From positions 1-64,000 of the forward strand of contig NZ_RQUX01000003.1 in the NCBI RefSeq assembly GCF_003992115.1: a stretch of DNA of 64,000 nt, written 5' to 3'. Made by a program: the position numbers and the translations under genes. The notes beneath the pieces are model-generated. The model was given only the letters and a program-made list of their open reading frames with translations, was not told the DNA's origin and ran no database searches. Of this stretch, positions 23,724 through 33,385 are shown in pieces. Numbering within the stretch: position 1 is the first letter of the stretch; every line of letters begins with the position of its first letter. This DNA comes from Veillonella ratti. Its GTDB lineage: Bacteria > Bacillota > Negativicutes > Veillonellales > Veillonellaceae.

Positions 23724-25013
23724 ATGGAACAAGTTAAGGTCGCTTTACTGGGATTTGGGACCGTAGGGCAAGGAACATTTGAATTATTAGTTAAAAACCG
23801 TGATTTAATTGCTAATCGCACCGGTGTATCGATTGAAGTCAGCAAAATTTTCGTGCGTAATGCCAAAAAATACAGCCACATTACGTTGCCGGAAGGTACG
23901 CAGTTTACGAATGATGTAGACTCGATTTTTGAAGATCCGTCCATTCAAATTATTGTGGAAGTTATGGGCGGTGTCACTTTCGCTCGTGATTGTGTTGAAA
24001 AAGCTCTAAAAGCTAAGAAAAGTGTAGTTACGGCCAATAAAGATTTGTTGGCTGAAGCAGGCCCTTATTTATTGGATTTAGCCGGTAAAAACGGCGTTGA
24101 TTTACGTTACGAAGCAAGCGTATTAGGCGGTATTCCGATTATCCGTACCCTCTATGAATCCTTAGGGGGAAATAAAATTACGGAAATCGTAGGTATTTTG
24201 AACGGTACAACTAATTTTATTTTGTCCAATATGACTGAAAAAGGCGCCGGCTATGCCGAAGTATTGGCGGAAGCGCAGGCTTTAGGCTACGCCGAAGCAG
24301 ATCCGACGGCCGACGTGGAAGGGCTCGACGCGGCTCGTAAATTGGCTATTTTATCATCCATTGCCTTTAACCGTCGTATATTCTTTGAAGACGTATCCGT
24401 AGAAGGGATTACTAAAATCGACGCTACGGATATTGCCTTTGGTAAAGAATTCGGTTATACCATTAAATTGTTGGGCATTGCGAAAGAAACTAAAAAAGGC
24501 TTGTCGCTTAATGTGCATCCGTCTTTTATTTCCAGCAATCATCCGCTCGCGTCGGTACGCGGTTCCTATAACGCTTTATATGTTAAGGGCAACGGCATCG
24601 ATGACGCCATGTTCTATGGCCGCGGCGCCGGCAGCTTGCCAACTGGCAGCTCTGTCGTAAGTGACATCATGGAAATTGCCAAAAATATCCAAACTAACCA
24701 CCTTGGTCAGTTAAAACCATTCTATTTCTCCGAAAAGAATTTATATGCGTCCGGTAAAATTGAATCGTCCTACTACATTCGCATCTTAGTAGACAATTCC
24801 ACCGGTGTTTTGGCAAAAGTCGCGTCAAAATTGGCGGAACAGCGCATTTCCGTACAAGCCGTAACGCAGCGTAATGAAAGTGAAACGACCTCTACGTTGG
24901 CTATTGTTACATCGTCTTGTCCACGCTCGTATATTTCGAATGTAATTGATGCCTTCAATAATCTTCGCGTCGTTCGTGAAATCGGCAGCGTTATTCCTAT
25001 TATGACCGATTAG
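23724..25013 (+). CDS. hom: Homoserine dehydrogenase
   Basis: Reduces aspartate semialdehyde to homoserine for threonine and methionine synthesis. The NAD(P)-binding LGFGTVGQGTFE is at the N-terminus. VTANKDLLAE, the catalytic-domain YEASVLGGIPIIRTL, GILNGTTNFIL and EADPTADVEGLDAARK follow in order. Residues about 350-429 form a C-terminal ACT domain (ILVDNSTGVLAKVA), which usually gives threonine feedback control. Length 429 is typical of the monofunctional Firmicute enzyme. thrB starts 12 bases downstream. Confidence 0.96.
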   Translation: MEQVKVALLGFGTVGQGTFELLVKNRDLIANRTGVSIEVSKIFVRNAKKYSHITLPEGTQFTNDVDSIFEDPSIQIIVEVMGGVTFARDCVEKALKAKKSVVTANKDLLAEAGPYLLDLAGKNGVDLRYEASVLGGIPIIRTLYESLGGNKITEIVGILNGTTNFILSNMTEKGAGYAEVLAEAQALGYAEADPTADVEGLDAARKLAILSSIAFNRRIFFEDVSVEGITKIDATDIAFGKEFGYTIKLLGIAKETKKGLSLNVHPSFISSNHPLASVRGSYNALYVKGNGIDDAMFYGRGAGSLPTGSSVVSDIMEIAKNIQTNHLGQLKPFYFSEKNLYASGKIESSYYIRILVDNSTGVLAKVASKLAEQRISVQAVTQRNESETTSTLAIVTSSCPRSYISNVIDAFNNLRVVREIGSVIPIMTD

Positions 25014-25025
25014 GAGGCAATGCAG

Positions 25026-25940
25026 ATGGATACAATTACAGTTAAAGTACCGGCTACCAGTGCCAATTGCGGTCCCGGATTTGACTCTCTCGGGCTTGCC
25101 TTGGAGCTTTATAATACATTTACCTTCACGCCCGATAAAACGGCTACCGCCAACACATATAGCTTTTCCGGCTTTGATGCCGATACGTTGGCCAAAGAAG
25201 ATCAAACTTATAATTTAGTGGGACAGGCCATGCAAGCTGTTTTTCAAAAAGCAAGCTTCGAGCCTATATATGGTAACGTTCACAGTGAAACGGTAATTCC
25301 GCCGTCCCGTGGGCTCGGTAGTAGTTCCACGGCCATCGTAGCGGGTTTACTCTTGGCGAATCGCTTATTGGCAAAACCACTTACGACGCATGAACTTTTA
25401 GTCTTGGCCAATGACATTGAAGGACATCCGGATAATGTGGCGCCGGCCTTATTAGGTAATCTTGTGTGTGCCGTCAATGATCCGAAAGAACTTTTATATA
25501 CAACCGTGGCCTTACCGGAAGAGTTACTTTTCGCCGTAGTGGTACCGGAAGTGTCTGTTTCAACGGAATATGCACGGAGCGTTTTGCCAACGACTATTGC
25601 GCATAAAGAAGCGGTGGCTAATGTAAGTCATGCCACTTTATTTGTTACGGCCTTATTGCAACATAAATTGGATTACTTGCGCATCGCTTTGGAGGATTAT
25701 CTTCATGTGCCATACCGCAAAGCGCTCATTCCTCATTGTGAAGAAGTGTTTGAGGTTGCTCGTAAAGCAGGTGCCTATGGAGCCACTATCAGCGGCTCCG
25801 GTTCTACCTTGATTGCCTATTGCCCGCGCTCAACAGCACAAACTGTAGCCACGCGTATGGGCGATGTGTTTAATAACAATAATATTCCATGCCGTACTTA
25901 TGTGCTGAAAGCCGATACGGTAGGGGCTCGATACGTATGA
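25026..25940 (+). CDS. thrB: Homoserine kinase
   Basis: A GHMP-family kinase that phosphorylates homoserine for threonine synthase. Motifs are VPATSANCGPGFDSLGLAL (N-terminal strand and helix), PPSRGLGSSSTAIVAGL (ATP-binding loop) and GAYGATISGSGSTLIAY (motif 3). Start ATG 25026 is favoured because AGGAGG at 25012-25017 sits eight bases away; an in-frame ATG at 25020 is too close to it. The resulting 304 residues are normal. It forms an operon with hom; no threonine synthase follows here. Confidence 0.94.
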   Translation: MDTITVKVPATSANCGPGFDSLGLALELYNTFTFTPDKTATANTYSFSGFDADTLAKEDQTYNLVGQAMQAVFQKASFEPIYGNVHSETVIPPSRGLGSSSTAIVAGLLLANRLLAKPLTTHELLVLANDIEGHPDNVAPALLGNLVCAVNDPKELLYTTVALPEELLFAVVVPEVSVSTEYARSVLPTTIAHKEAVANVSHATLFVTALLQHKLDYLRIALEDYLHVPYRKALIPHCEEVFEVARKAGAYGATISGSGSTLIAYCPRSTAQTVATRMGDVFNNNNIPCRTYVLKADTVGARYV

Positions 25941-26093
25941 TAAATGTTTATAAAATTGCCAAATGAAAGCAATTACTATATAATTATACTGTGAATAGAA
26001 TGTTACTAAAATCAGGAAACAAGTCTATTCATCAGGACGTAGCTTACTGAGTAGCAAGCTACACATTTATCTTAAGAAAGAGGCAAAACAAAT

Positions 26094-26957
26094 ATGAATA
26101 ATGTTAAGACTGCTGTTTTACTGGCATTGATGACGGGGTTATTGATGGTGATCGGACAGTTGGTCGCCGGACGGGCCGGTCTCATGACAATGTTCCTTAT
26201 CTCCATGGCTATGAATTTCTTCAGCTATTGGAATAGTGATAAGATTGTACTTAAAATGTACAATGCACAGCAAGTTTCGGGCACGGACAATCCGGAATTA
26301 TACAATATGGTAGCCGGTTTGGCCAAACGCGGTAATTTGCCGATGCCAAAGGTGTATATCATCAACTCCGATGTACCGAATGCATTTGCCACAGGTCGTA
26401 ATCCTGAGCATGCAGCGGTAGCGGTTACGACAGGGATTATGAATCTCTTGACGGATGATGAAATCGAAGGCGTACTGGGTCACGAATTAACTCACGTTAA
26501 ACATCGCGACACTTTAATCAGTACAGTGGCTGCCAGTCTGGCCGGTGTAATTACCATGATCGCCAATATGATGCAAATGTTTGCTATCTTCGGTAGCAGT
26601 GATGACCGTGAAAGAGGCAATCCAATCGCAATGTTGGCTACCATTATTTTGGCACCGATTGCGGCCGCTTTAATTCAGATGGCTATTTCACGTTCCCGTG
26701 AATACCTCGCCGATGAAGGGGGCGCCGAAATGAGCGGCAAACCATTAGCTTTAGCTTCGGCCTTAGCTAAAATCGATTATTACTCTAAACATGGCATGTT
26801 GCCGGGCGGCGAAGCTCAGCTTGGACCAACAGCTCACATGTTCATCATTAACCCCTTGGGAAGTGTGAAAGATTTAGCAAGCTCACTTTTCAGCACACAT
26901 CCAAGTACAGCATCTCGTATTGAAAAATTAAAAGAATTAGCAAGTCGTATGCGTTAG
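26094..26957 (+). CDS. htpX: Membrane zinc metalloprotease HtpX
   Basis: An M48 family protease of the cytoplasmic membrane involved in quality control of membrane proteins. It has two N-terminal membrane segments (residues about 5-45), the HELTH zinc motif with His130, Glu131 and His134, two further hydrophobic segments (about 143-168 and 180-198), and a third zinc ligand in [13 protein letters not shown]. The length of 287 is standard. GAAAGAGG precedes ATG 26094. ndk follows 11 bases downstream, so they may be co-transcribed. Confidence 0.94.
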   Translation: MNNVKTAVLLALMTGLLMVIGQLVAGRAGLMTMFLISMAMNFFSYWNSDKIVLKMYNAQQVSGTDNPELYNMVAGLAKRGNLPMPKVYIINSDVPNAFATGRNPEHAAVAVTTGIMNLLTDDEIEGVLGHELTHVKHRDTLISTVAASLAGVITMIANMMQMFAIFGSSDDRERGNPIAMLATIILAPIAAALIQMAISRSREYLADEGGAEMSGKPLALASALAKIDYYSKHGMLPGGEAQLGPTAHMFIINPLGSVKDLASSLFSTHPSTASRIEKLKELASRMR

Positions 26958-26968
26958 GAGGCAGTCTT

Positions 26969-27379
26969 ATGGAACACACGTTAGTACTCGTAAAACCGGA
27001 CGGAGTGAAAAAGAAAATTTGCGGTGAAATCTTGGCTCGTTATGAGCGCAAAGGTTTGACAATCAGCGCTTTAAAATTAATGCAAGTACCGCGTGAGTTA
27101 GCCGCTGCCCATTACGACGAACATAAAGATAAACCGTTCTTCCAAGAATTGATTGATTTTATTACGTCCGGCCCGGTTTTGGCTATGGTACTTAGCGGTG
27201 ATAATGCAGTAGCAGCCGTTCGCCAGTTAAATGGCGCTACGGATCCGTTAAAAGCTAATGCCGGCACTATTCGCGGCGATTACGGTTTGGCTATTAATGA
27301 AAATGTTGTTCACGCCTCGGATGCGGTAGCAACGGCAAAACGTGAAGTTGCCCTTTGGTTCCCTGAATTCAAAGCGTAA
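26969..27379 (+). CDS. ndk: Nucleoside diphosphate kinase
   Basis: Transfers the gamma-phosphate between nucleoside triphosphates and diphosphates through a phosphohistidine. KPDGVKKK near the N-terminus, the [10 protein letters not shown] loop, and NVVHASD with catalytic His115 are all present. At 136 residues it is the short bacterial form. AGGAGG lies upstream of ATG 26969, close behind htpX, and the adenosyltransferase gene follows 33 bases downstream. Confidence 0.97.
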   Translation: MEHTLVLVKPDGVKKKICGEILARYERKGLTISALKLMQVPRELAAAHYDEHKDKPFFQELIDFITSGPVLAMVLSGDNAVAAVRQLNGATDPLKANAGTIRGDYGLAINENVVHASDAVATAKREVALWFPEFKA

Positions 27380-27412
27380 TATATCTTTCTTTTTACAAAT
27401 GAGGTGATTAGT

Positions 27413-27919
27413 ATGAGTGGTAAAGTATATACTAAGACTGGTGATAAAGGTTCTACATCTCTTTATACGGGTGAGCGTCTTTCCAAAGCATCCCTTCGCG
27501 TAGAAGCATATGGTACGGTTGACGAACTTCAATCAGTATTAGGTGTTGCACGCGCTTTTTCTGAACATGAAGATATTCAACAGGTTATCTATGATATCGA
27601 AAAGGAATTGTGGCAGCTTATGGCGGATGTGGCCAGTCTCGGCCAGGAACCGAATATCACGGATGCTCATATTGAAAATTTAGAAAAGATTATCGACAGC
27701 TATGACGCTAAAATGGAACCGCTCACTAAATTTATCGTACCGGGCGATAAAAAAAGTTCCGCCTTATTGCATCAATGCCGTACGGTAACTCGCCGTGCCG
27801 AACGCGCTTTATGGCGTCTTGCCGAGTCCGGGGAAACCGTTCACGATGTGGATATTCGCTATTTAAATCGTTTGTCCGATTGCTGCTATATGTTAGCACG
27901 TGCCGAATTTGAACTATAA
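27413..27919 (+). CDS. PduO-type cob(I)alamin adenosyltransferase
   Basis: Transfers the adenosyl group of ATP to reduced corrinoid to make the coenzyme form of vitamin B12. The PduO family signature YTKTGDKGSTSLYTGERLSK is at the N-terminus, followed by VEAYGTVDELQSVLG. The C-terminal CRTVTRRAERALWRL and YLNRLSDCCYMLARAE helices are typical. GAGGTGA at 27401-27407 sets the start at ATG 27413 (168 residues). It lies just before the corrinoid assembly operon but ends in a terminator, so it is a separate unit. Confidence 0.94.
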   Translation: MSGKVYTKTGDKGSTSLYTGERLSKASLRVEAYGTVDELQSVLGVARAFSEHEDIQQVIYDIEKELWQLMADVASLGQEPNITDAHIENLEKIIDSYDAKMEPLTKFIVPGDKKSSALLHQCRTVTRRAERALWRLAESGETVHDVDIRYLNRLSDCCYMLARAEFEL

Positions 27920-27972
27920 GTTAGTGGCAGTAACTTCATAAGATTTGACACGTGAATACGGTCACCAATATA

Positions 27973-28014
27973 AAAAAGCTATGTTACCGAATTATTCGCG
28001 TAACATAGCTTTTT
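27973..28014. terminator. Bidirectional terminator
   Basis: AAAAAGCTATGTTAC (27973-27987) and GTAACATAGCTTTTT (28000-28014) form a 15-base-pair stem between convergent genes, with the A- and T-tracts acting as U-runs for either direction. Confidence 0.85.
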
Positions 28015-28062
28015 CTTTTGTTATATAGATAGTTTTAAACTAAGCGATTTAATAATAACTGA

Positions 28063-28404
28063 CTATTGCTGGTCGATAGTGCCTTTATTGAGTACATCTT
28101 CAGGACTTGGATAGTAGAAGAAGACCGTCATGATTTCATAATTAAATTTTTCACGAATTTTTGCCGCTAAAATAGTTTCGAATTCGATGAGATTATTAGG
28201 ATCGAGATTGCCGTCTTCAACAAGCACCAATAACTGGGGGTCCACTTCGGGGGCATTATCCGGCAGTACTTCACGGCTTAAGGGGATATTAACGATAACA
28301 CGAGCCGTTGCTACGTACTGATCATTTTGATCGGTAACCACGGCACGATACGTATTTTCCCATAAAGTGGCCATTAATTTTACAAACAAGTTTTTCATTT
28401 CCAT
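28063..28404 (-). CDS. Hypothetical protein, 113 residues
   Basis: No family recognised. A CACTCCTT on the plus strand (AAGGAGTG in sense) precedes the ATG at 28404, so the frame is likely expressed. The protein is small and soluble, with alternating beta-like segments (VVTDQNDQYVATARVIVNIP, LLVLVEDGNL) and a C-terminal FYYPSPEDVLNKG. There are no Cys and no membrane segment. It sits alone on the minus strand between the adenosyltransferase gene and the corrinoid operon, sharing the terminator at 27973-28014. A link to corrinoid metabolism is possible only by position. Confidence 0.6.
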   Translation of the reverse strand: MEMKNLFVKLMATLWENTYRAVVTDQNDQYVATARVIVNIPLSREVLPDNAPEVDPQLLVLVEDGNLDPNNLIEFETILAAKIREKFNYEIMTVFFYYPSPEDVLNKGTIDQQ

Positions 28405-28520
28405 AGGTATACACTCCTTATCAGTCTTTGATTTATTGTATACTTATTCTAGAAATAATTTCAAGGGTTTATGATATACAAAATCCTTTAAATGTAAATG
28501 TAAGGGAGAGGATATTTCTC

Positions 28521-29096
28521 ATGTCGATAGTAGAGAGTCGAATTATATTGTGCACCGGCGGGGCACGCAGCGGTAAAAGTGAATTTGCGGAGCGACTCGT
28601 TTTATCCTTGCCCGGCCAAAAAGGCTACGTTGCAACGGGTCAGATTTTTGACGATGAAATGGAAGATCGCGTCAAAAAACATAAAGCACGGCGCGGTAAT
28701 ATATGGCATAATTTTGAGATTCCTTATGACATAACCGCTTCATGGTCAAAGATTTTAGACAGCTGCGACGTTATTCTTATTGATTGTTTGACTATGTATG
28801 CCACTAATGCTATGCTAAAAAAAGAGCCTCAAAATCAAGCTGAGTGCAATGAGTTGGCAGATTCATTAGTAGCTGAGTTTAAAGAACTCATAGATAAAAC
28901 ACATAAAGCTGATAAAACAGTAGTTTTTGTAACGAATGAATTGGGTCTCGGAATTGTTCCCGAAAACAGAATGGCTCGATTCTTCCGTGATATTGCAGGC
29001 TTATTAAATCAAACTGTGGCCCAAGCGGCCGATGAAGTATATTTAACAATCAGTGGCATTACCACAGAGCTAAAGGCTAAGGAGGTTCATATATAA
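28521..29096 (+). CDS. cobU: Adenosylcobinamide kinase/guanylyltransferase CobU
   Basis: Phosphorylates adenosylcobinamide and activates it with GTP to the GDP form, ready for nucleotide-loop attachment. The P-loop GGARSGKS (residues 13-20) is followed by YVATGQIFDDEM and HKARRGNIWHNFE, which carries the guanylylated His region, and by VTNELGLGIVP. Start ATG 28521 follows AAGGGAGAGG; the longer frame upstream has no support. Length 191 is typical. Its stop overlaps the start of cobQ (TAATG). Confidence 0.95.
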   Translation: MSIVESRIILCTGGARSGKSEFAERLVLSLPGQKGYVATGQIFDDEMEDRVKKHKARRGNIWHNFEIPYDITASWSKILDSCDVILIDCLTMYATNAMLKKEPQNQAECNELADSLVAEFKELIDKTHKADKTVVFVTNELGLGIVPENRMARFFRDIAGLLNQTVAQAADEVYLTISGITTELKAKEVHI

Positions 29097-30619
29097 TGGC
29101 AAAAAAACTCATGTTCCAAGGAACCAGCTCAAATGTAGGTAAAAGTATTTTAACGACGGCGCTTTGCCGTATTTTTTATCGTCGCGGCTTAAAAACAGTA
29201 CCGTTCAAAGCCCAGAATATGGCGTTAAACTCCTATGTAACGCGCTGGGGCGATGAAATCGGCCGTGCTCAGGTGGCACAGGCGGAAGCCGCTGGCATCG
29301 ATCCGATAGTACAGATGAATCCGGTATTGTTAAAACCTACAGGCAACCAGTCCTCCCAAGTAGTTCTCATGGGGAAACCGGTTGGTGTATACAGTGCCAA
29401 AGAATACCACACCCATTATTCCTTAACAGCTCTCGATAAAGTAAAAGAAAGTTTGGACTTTTTAGATAAAAATTTTGACATGATTGTCATCGAAGGGGCC
29501 GGCAGCCCTGCGGAAGTTAATTTAAAGGCTAACGATATCGTAAACATGCGCGTAGCCAAAATGACAAATTGTCCGGTTATGCTTATTGCCGATATTGACC
29601 GTGGTGGTGCTATTGCGTCCATTGTGGGAACGTTAGAACTTTTGGAACCGGAAGAACGAGATTTGGTAAAGGGCATTGTTATCAACAAATTCCGCGGTGA
29701 CATTAATTTATTAAAACCGGCTCTTGATTTCATTGAAGAACGTACGGGTCGCAAGGTAGTAGGGGTAATTCCGGCCATCGACAATCTGGATATTGACGAA
29801 GAAGATTCCGTAGCCCTTGAAAGCAAACACACCACCATTAACCGTGAAATTACCATTGCGGTTATGCAGACACCTAAAATTTCCAATTTTACCGATTTTG
29901 ATGCCTTGGCTTATGAACCGGATGTAGCAGTACGCTTTGTAAAACCCGGTGACGCCATTGGTGAACCGGATATGGTCATTTTACCGGGTTCCAAAAATAC
30001 CTTAGCCGATTTAAAATACCTCGAAGATCGAGGCTATGCCGAAGATATTAAAGCGCTTGCCAAAAAGGGCGTACCTGTATTCGGCGTTTGCGGCGGCTAT
30101 CAAATGCTCGGTGAAAAACTCCATGATCCGGACGGTGTGGAAGGAGATATTCCGGAACTTAACGGCCTTGGTTTATTACCGACTGAAACAACTATGACGG
30201 GCACGAAGATGACCCACCAAGTTTCGTTTAACACTACTAAATTGCCATTCCTGGGCATCGATTATAGCGGTGAAAATTTACGCGGTTATGAAATCCATAT
30301 GGGGGACACCCACGGTGTGGGGACTGTGGCTGATTGTTTTGCTATAACGTCTCGCAGCGAAAAACCGGTGGACGTTATGGATGGTTTCGTCAATGAATCA
30401 GGTCTTGTTATGGGGACCTACATTCACGGCATTTTGGATAATGACAGCTTACGTCGTCAAATCTTGAACGCCTTACGCAAGCGTAAAGGGCTCGAACCAC
30501 TGGACGAAGTGTTCCATTACTTTGAACATAAAGATGCGGCCTATAATCGCTTAGCTGATATTGTGGAAAAACATCTTGATATGGATTATATCGACAAATT
30601 ATTAGAGGAACAGGCATAA
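29096..30619 (+). CDS. cobQ: Cobyric acid synthase CobQ
   Basis: Amidates side chains b, d, e and g of adenosylcobyrinic a,c-diamide using glutamine and ATP. The N-terminal P-loop-like domain shows FQGTSSNVGKSILTTALCR and FKAQNMALNSYVT. The C-terminal class I glutamine amidotransferase domain shows VFGVCGGYQMLG (nucleophile Cys) and GTYIHGI (catalytic His). Length 507 is typical. It is coupled to cobU upstream and cbiB downstream by one-base TAATG overlaps. The presence of CobQ means that at least part of corrin-ring synthesis is expected elsewhere in the genome. Confidence 0.96.
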   Translation: MAKKLMFQGTSSNVGKSILTTALCRIFYRRGLKTVPFKAQNMALNSYVTRWGDEIGRAQVAQAEAAGIDPIVQMNPVLLKPTGNQSSQVVLMGKPVGVYSAKEYHTHYSLTALDKVKESLDFLDKNFDMIVIEGAGSPAEVNLKANDIVNMRVAKMTNCPVMLIADIDRGGAIASIVGTLELLEPEERDLVKGIVINKFRGDINLLKPALDFIEERTGRKVVGVIPAIDNLDIDEEDSVALESKHTTINREITIAVMQTPKISNFTDFDALAYEPDVAVRFVKPGDAIGEPDMVILPGSKNTLADLKYLEDRGYAEDIKALAKKGVPVFGVCGGYQMLGEKLHDPDGVEGDIPELNGLGLLPTETTMTGTKMTHQVSFNTTKLPFLGIDYSGENLRGYEIHMGDTHGVGTVADCFAITSRSEKPVDVMDGFVNESGLVMGTYIHGILDNDSLRRQILNALRKRKGLEPLDEVFHYFEHKDAAYNRLADIVEKHLDMDYIDKLLEEQA

Positions 30620-31596
30620 TGGACTGGTTTCTACATAATGCATATTATTTTATTCCTTTGTGGGCCTTTTTACTGGATTGTATTGTGGGTGACCCAAGAA
30701 GCCGATTCCATCCGGTGGTCCTCATTGGTGATGTTATTTCTTTCTATGAAAAATTTCTCTACGGCGAGCGTGACAGTAACGGCAAGAAGTTGTTATACGG
30801 CGGTTTAACTGTACTTTTAACATTGTTAACCGTTACTGTTATAGGTTTTCTGCTGATTTTAATTGCCGGCACAATCAATCCTTGGGTTGGCTATGCCATG
30901 CAGGTCATTATCGTATACATTACGATCAGTCCGCGTTCACTGGCGGAGGCAGGGCTTGAACTCGCTCAATTGTTGCGCAAAGGCGATCTACAGGAGGCCC
31001 GTCGCAAGGTAGGCTGGATTGTAGGTCGTGATACAACCGAGCTTGATGAAAGTGAAATTACTCGTGCTACTATTGAAACGGTGGCGGAAAATACGGTGGA
31101 TGGCATTATTTCGCCTTTATTGTTCTTTGCTGTTTTCGGCCCTTTAGGTGCCTTATTTTATCGAACAGCCAACACCATGGACTCCATGTTGGGGTATAAG
31201 AATGATAAATATTTGTATTTTGGCCGTATAGCGGCACGTTTTGACGATGTTTTCAATTGGCTGCCTGCTCGTATAACTTTTCTCTTATATACGTTTACTG
31301 CCTTTATTTTACGTCATGATTGGCGTAACGCATGGCGCATCGGTTTGCGTGATGCCAAGAAGCATCCGAGTCCTAATGGGGGCTATGCGGAAGCGCCGGT
31401 AGCCGGGGCACTTCATATTCGTCTCGGTGGTTATAATAAATACGGCGACACCATGACATTTCGTGCCTATATGGGGGACCCGGACATGAAAATGCGAGGT
31501 GTTCATATTCAAAAAACGATTGGCATGATGTATGTTTGTTCTTTACTAGGCGTTGTTATCAGTGCCGTATTAACTAGGATTTTGGTGATATTATGA
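30619..31596 (+). CDS. cbiB: Adenosylcobinamide-phosphate synthase CbiB
   Basis: Joins aminopropanol phosphate (or a related linker) to adenosylcobyric acid, in the membrane. It has a hydrophobic N-terminus, then LDCIVGDPRSRFHPVVLIG, the VGRDTTELDESEITRATIETVAENTVDGIISPLLF core, and a TANTMDSMLGYKNDKY loop, all diagnostic. About five membrane segments. Length 325. It overlaps cobQ by one base and cobS by four. The name cobD is used for this protein in some organisms. Confidence 0.95.
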   Translation: MDWFLHNAYYFIPLWAFLLDCIVGDPRSRFHPVVLIGDVISFYEKFLYGERDSNGKKLLYGGLTVLLTLLTVTVIGFLLILIAGTINPWVGYAMQVIIVYITISPRSLAEAGLELAQLLRKGDLQEARRKVGWIVGRDTTELDESEITRATIETVAENTVDGIISPLLFFAVFGPLGALFYRTANTMDSMLGYKNDKYLYFGRIAARFDDVFNWLPARITFLLYTFTAFILRHDWRNAWRIGLRDAKKHPSPNGGYAEAPVAGALHIRLGGYNKYGDTMTFRAYMGDPDMKMRGVHIQKTIGMMYVCSLLGVVISAVLTRILVIL

Positions 31597-32333
31597 AGTC
31601 ATTTTTTATTGGCTTACAGTTTTTAACACGTTTAAAATTGGTCAATCAGACGGAATGGGATATTCACGACTTTGGTAAAAGCGTCGTAACCTTTCCGCTG
31701 GTAGGACTTGTTATCGGTGCCTTCATGGCTCTTATTTATTGGCTGTTGGTACCATATATACCGATTACATTATTAGCTTTATTATTGGTTGTGTTCGAGT
31801 TTCTTTTTACCGGTGGCTTACATGCGGACGGGTTCATGGACACCTGTGACGGCCTTTTTTCGGGCCGCGATCGTGAACGTAAGTTGGAAATTATGAAAGA
31901 CAGTCGCGTCGGCTCAAATGGGGTCGTTGGCTTTGTTTTTCTTACCTTATTGAAATGGCAATTAATCGCCCATGTCAATCCAACCATACTTTTACAGTTT
32001 TTATTCTTTATGCCGATTATCAGTCGCTATTCCTTAGTGCTAAGTATTCGACTCTTTCACTATGCTCGTCCCGAAGGGATGGGGAAGGCCTTTGCCGTAT
32101 ATTCACCAAAACAAACCCTTCTTTGGACAACACTTATTGCCTTATTACCGGCTGTATATTTCCATTGGCTCTACGCCATCTTCCTCGGTTTAGGAATCTT
32201 AATCAATTTAGTTTTAAATTCCTATATTTCCAAACACCTTGGTGGCGTAACCGGCGATACGTACGGTTTTGTTATTGAATCATCGGAATTATTATTGGTA
32301 TTGGCCGCTGTAGCTGTTGGTATTACTTTATAG
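31593..32333 (+). CDS. cobS: Adenosylcobinamide-GDP ribazoletransferase CobS
   Basis: A polytopic membrane enzyme that attaches alpha-ribazole (or its phosphate) to adenosylcobinamide-GDP, completing the nucleotide loop. Family features are a FLTRLKL N-terminus, FTGGLHADGFMDTCDGLFSGRDRERKLEIMKDSRVGSNGV (metal-binding Asp-rich loop), several hydrophobic helices, and GGVTGDTYG near the end. Length 246 fits. It starts inside cbiB by ATGA. It is followed by a 130-base gap before pduX, where no cobalamin riboswitch is recognisable. Confidence 0.95.
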   Translation: MKSFFIGLQFLTRLKLVNQTEWDIHDFGKSVVTFPLVGLVIGAFMALIYWLLVPYIPITLLALLLVVFEFLFTGGLHADGFMDTCDGLFSGRDRERKLEIMKDSRVGSNGVVGFVFLTLLKWQLIAHVNPTILLQFLFFMPIISRYSLVLSIRLFHYARPEGMGKAFAVYSPKQTLLWTTLIALLPAVYFHWLYAIFLGLGILINLVLNSYISKHLGGVTGDTYGFVIESSELLLVLAAVAVGITL

Positions 32334-32463
32334 TTGTTTTTATAAGTAATATATCTGGTATCAATGAATTCTTTGCATTGTAACAAGGTTTCAAACAAAA
32401 CTTTTACAATGTATTTACATTGATTTGTGTTATTTTGTGTATATTAGTATGGAGGAACGACAG

Positions 32464-33372
32464 GTGTCATATTATGTACGAGCACCAGGGACATGCGGTG
32501 AGTTTTTGCAAGGGTCCATTGATGGTCAACCGTTTTTGGTTACCTGTCCTATTAATCGCTATTCCTATGCGTTAAGCGGTGTAAAACAACCGCTTAGACC
32601 TTATTATTGTTCGCTGCAACCGAAAGCTGCTTTAGCGGCTCAAAAAGTTATCAATTCTTTGGTAGCTGAAGGCACACTGCCAAATAGCCCGGCTGTACAG
32701 CGCGCTTGGCGTAGTCCTGTTTATGTGCGTTCAGATATTGCCCAGGGCAAGGGCATGGCATCCAGCAGTGCCGATATTAGCGTAGCCGCCATGGCTACGG
32801 CTTTGGCTTACGGACGTGCGCTTACCTTTGAAGAGCTAAAAGAGATTTCTTTAAGTATCGAGCCCAGTGATGCTTCTTTTTATCCCGGTGTAGTTCAGTT
32901 TGATTATATTAAAGGAAAAATAACCGAACCCCTTGGCAAGTGTCCGCCAATGAAAATTATGATTTTTGACGAAGGCGGCGAAATTGATACAGTCAGTTTC
33001 AATGCGCAGCACGGACTTCATGACCTGATTGCCGAAAAAGAACCGTATATCAAAGAATCATTGGCTCTTTTTAAAGAAGGGATTACTACCCATAATGTGT
33101 CTTTAATCGGTCAGGCCGCTACCTTAAGTGCGTTTGCGAATCAGCGTATTTTACATAAACCGTTATTATATGCGTTGCATGAAATCGGTAGTCATTTTAA
33201 CAGTGTAGGCACGATTATTGCCCATAGCGGCACAATTATGGGACTTTTATTCCCAACCGACGGGGCACCGCTGGCTGATTGTCGCGCCGCTGTTCATCAG
33301 GAATTACCGGAGTTATTATATTTAGATACCGTCGAAACAACCAACGAAGGTATCACTTTTATGAAGCGTTAG
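32464..33372 (+). CDS. pduX: PduX-like L-threonine kinase (GHMP family)
   Basis: Likely phosphorylates L-threonine for the aminopropanol linker of B12. GTCGEFLQGSIDGQPFLVTCPINR at the N-terminus, the ATP loop GKGMASSSADISVAA and an HSGTIMGLLF motif 3 match the PduX branch of GHMP kinases. The GTG start at 32464 is placed seven bases after GGAGGA (32451-32456); the ATG at 32449 precedes that site and is less likely. The following genes are CobD decarboxylase and CobC phosphatase, which use or trim products of the same branch. Confidence 0.88.
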   Translation: MSYYVRAPGTCGEFLQGSIDGQPFLVTCPINRYSYALSGVKQPLRPYYCSLQPKAALAAQKVINSLVAEGTLPNSPAVQRAWRSPVYVRSDIAQGKGMASSSADISVAAMATALAYGRALTFEELKEISLSIEPSDASFYPGVVQFDYIKGKITEPLGKCPPMKIMIFDEGGEIDTVSFNAQHGLHDLIAEKEPYIKESLALFKEGITTHNVSLIGQAATLSAFANQRILHKPLLYALHEIGSHFNSVGTIIAHSGTIMGLLFPTDGAPLADCRAAVHQELPELLYLDTVETTNEGITFMKR

Positions 33373-33385
33373 GAGGTGCTCAGCC

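Noticed and set aside
26039-26062. GTAGCTT/AAGCTAC hairpin upstream of htpX as a terminator or riboswitch
   Set aside because: The stem is only seven base pairs, has no T-run and no known aptamer motif.
28405-28520. Cobalamin riboswitch upstream of cobU
   Set aside because: I looked for the conserved B12 box and surrounding helices and found none; the leader is short and AT-rich.
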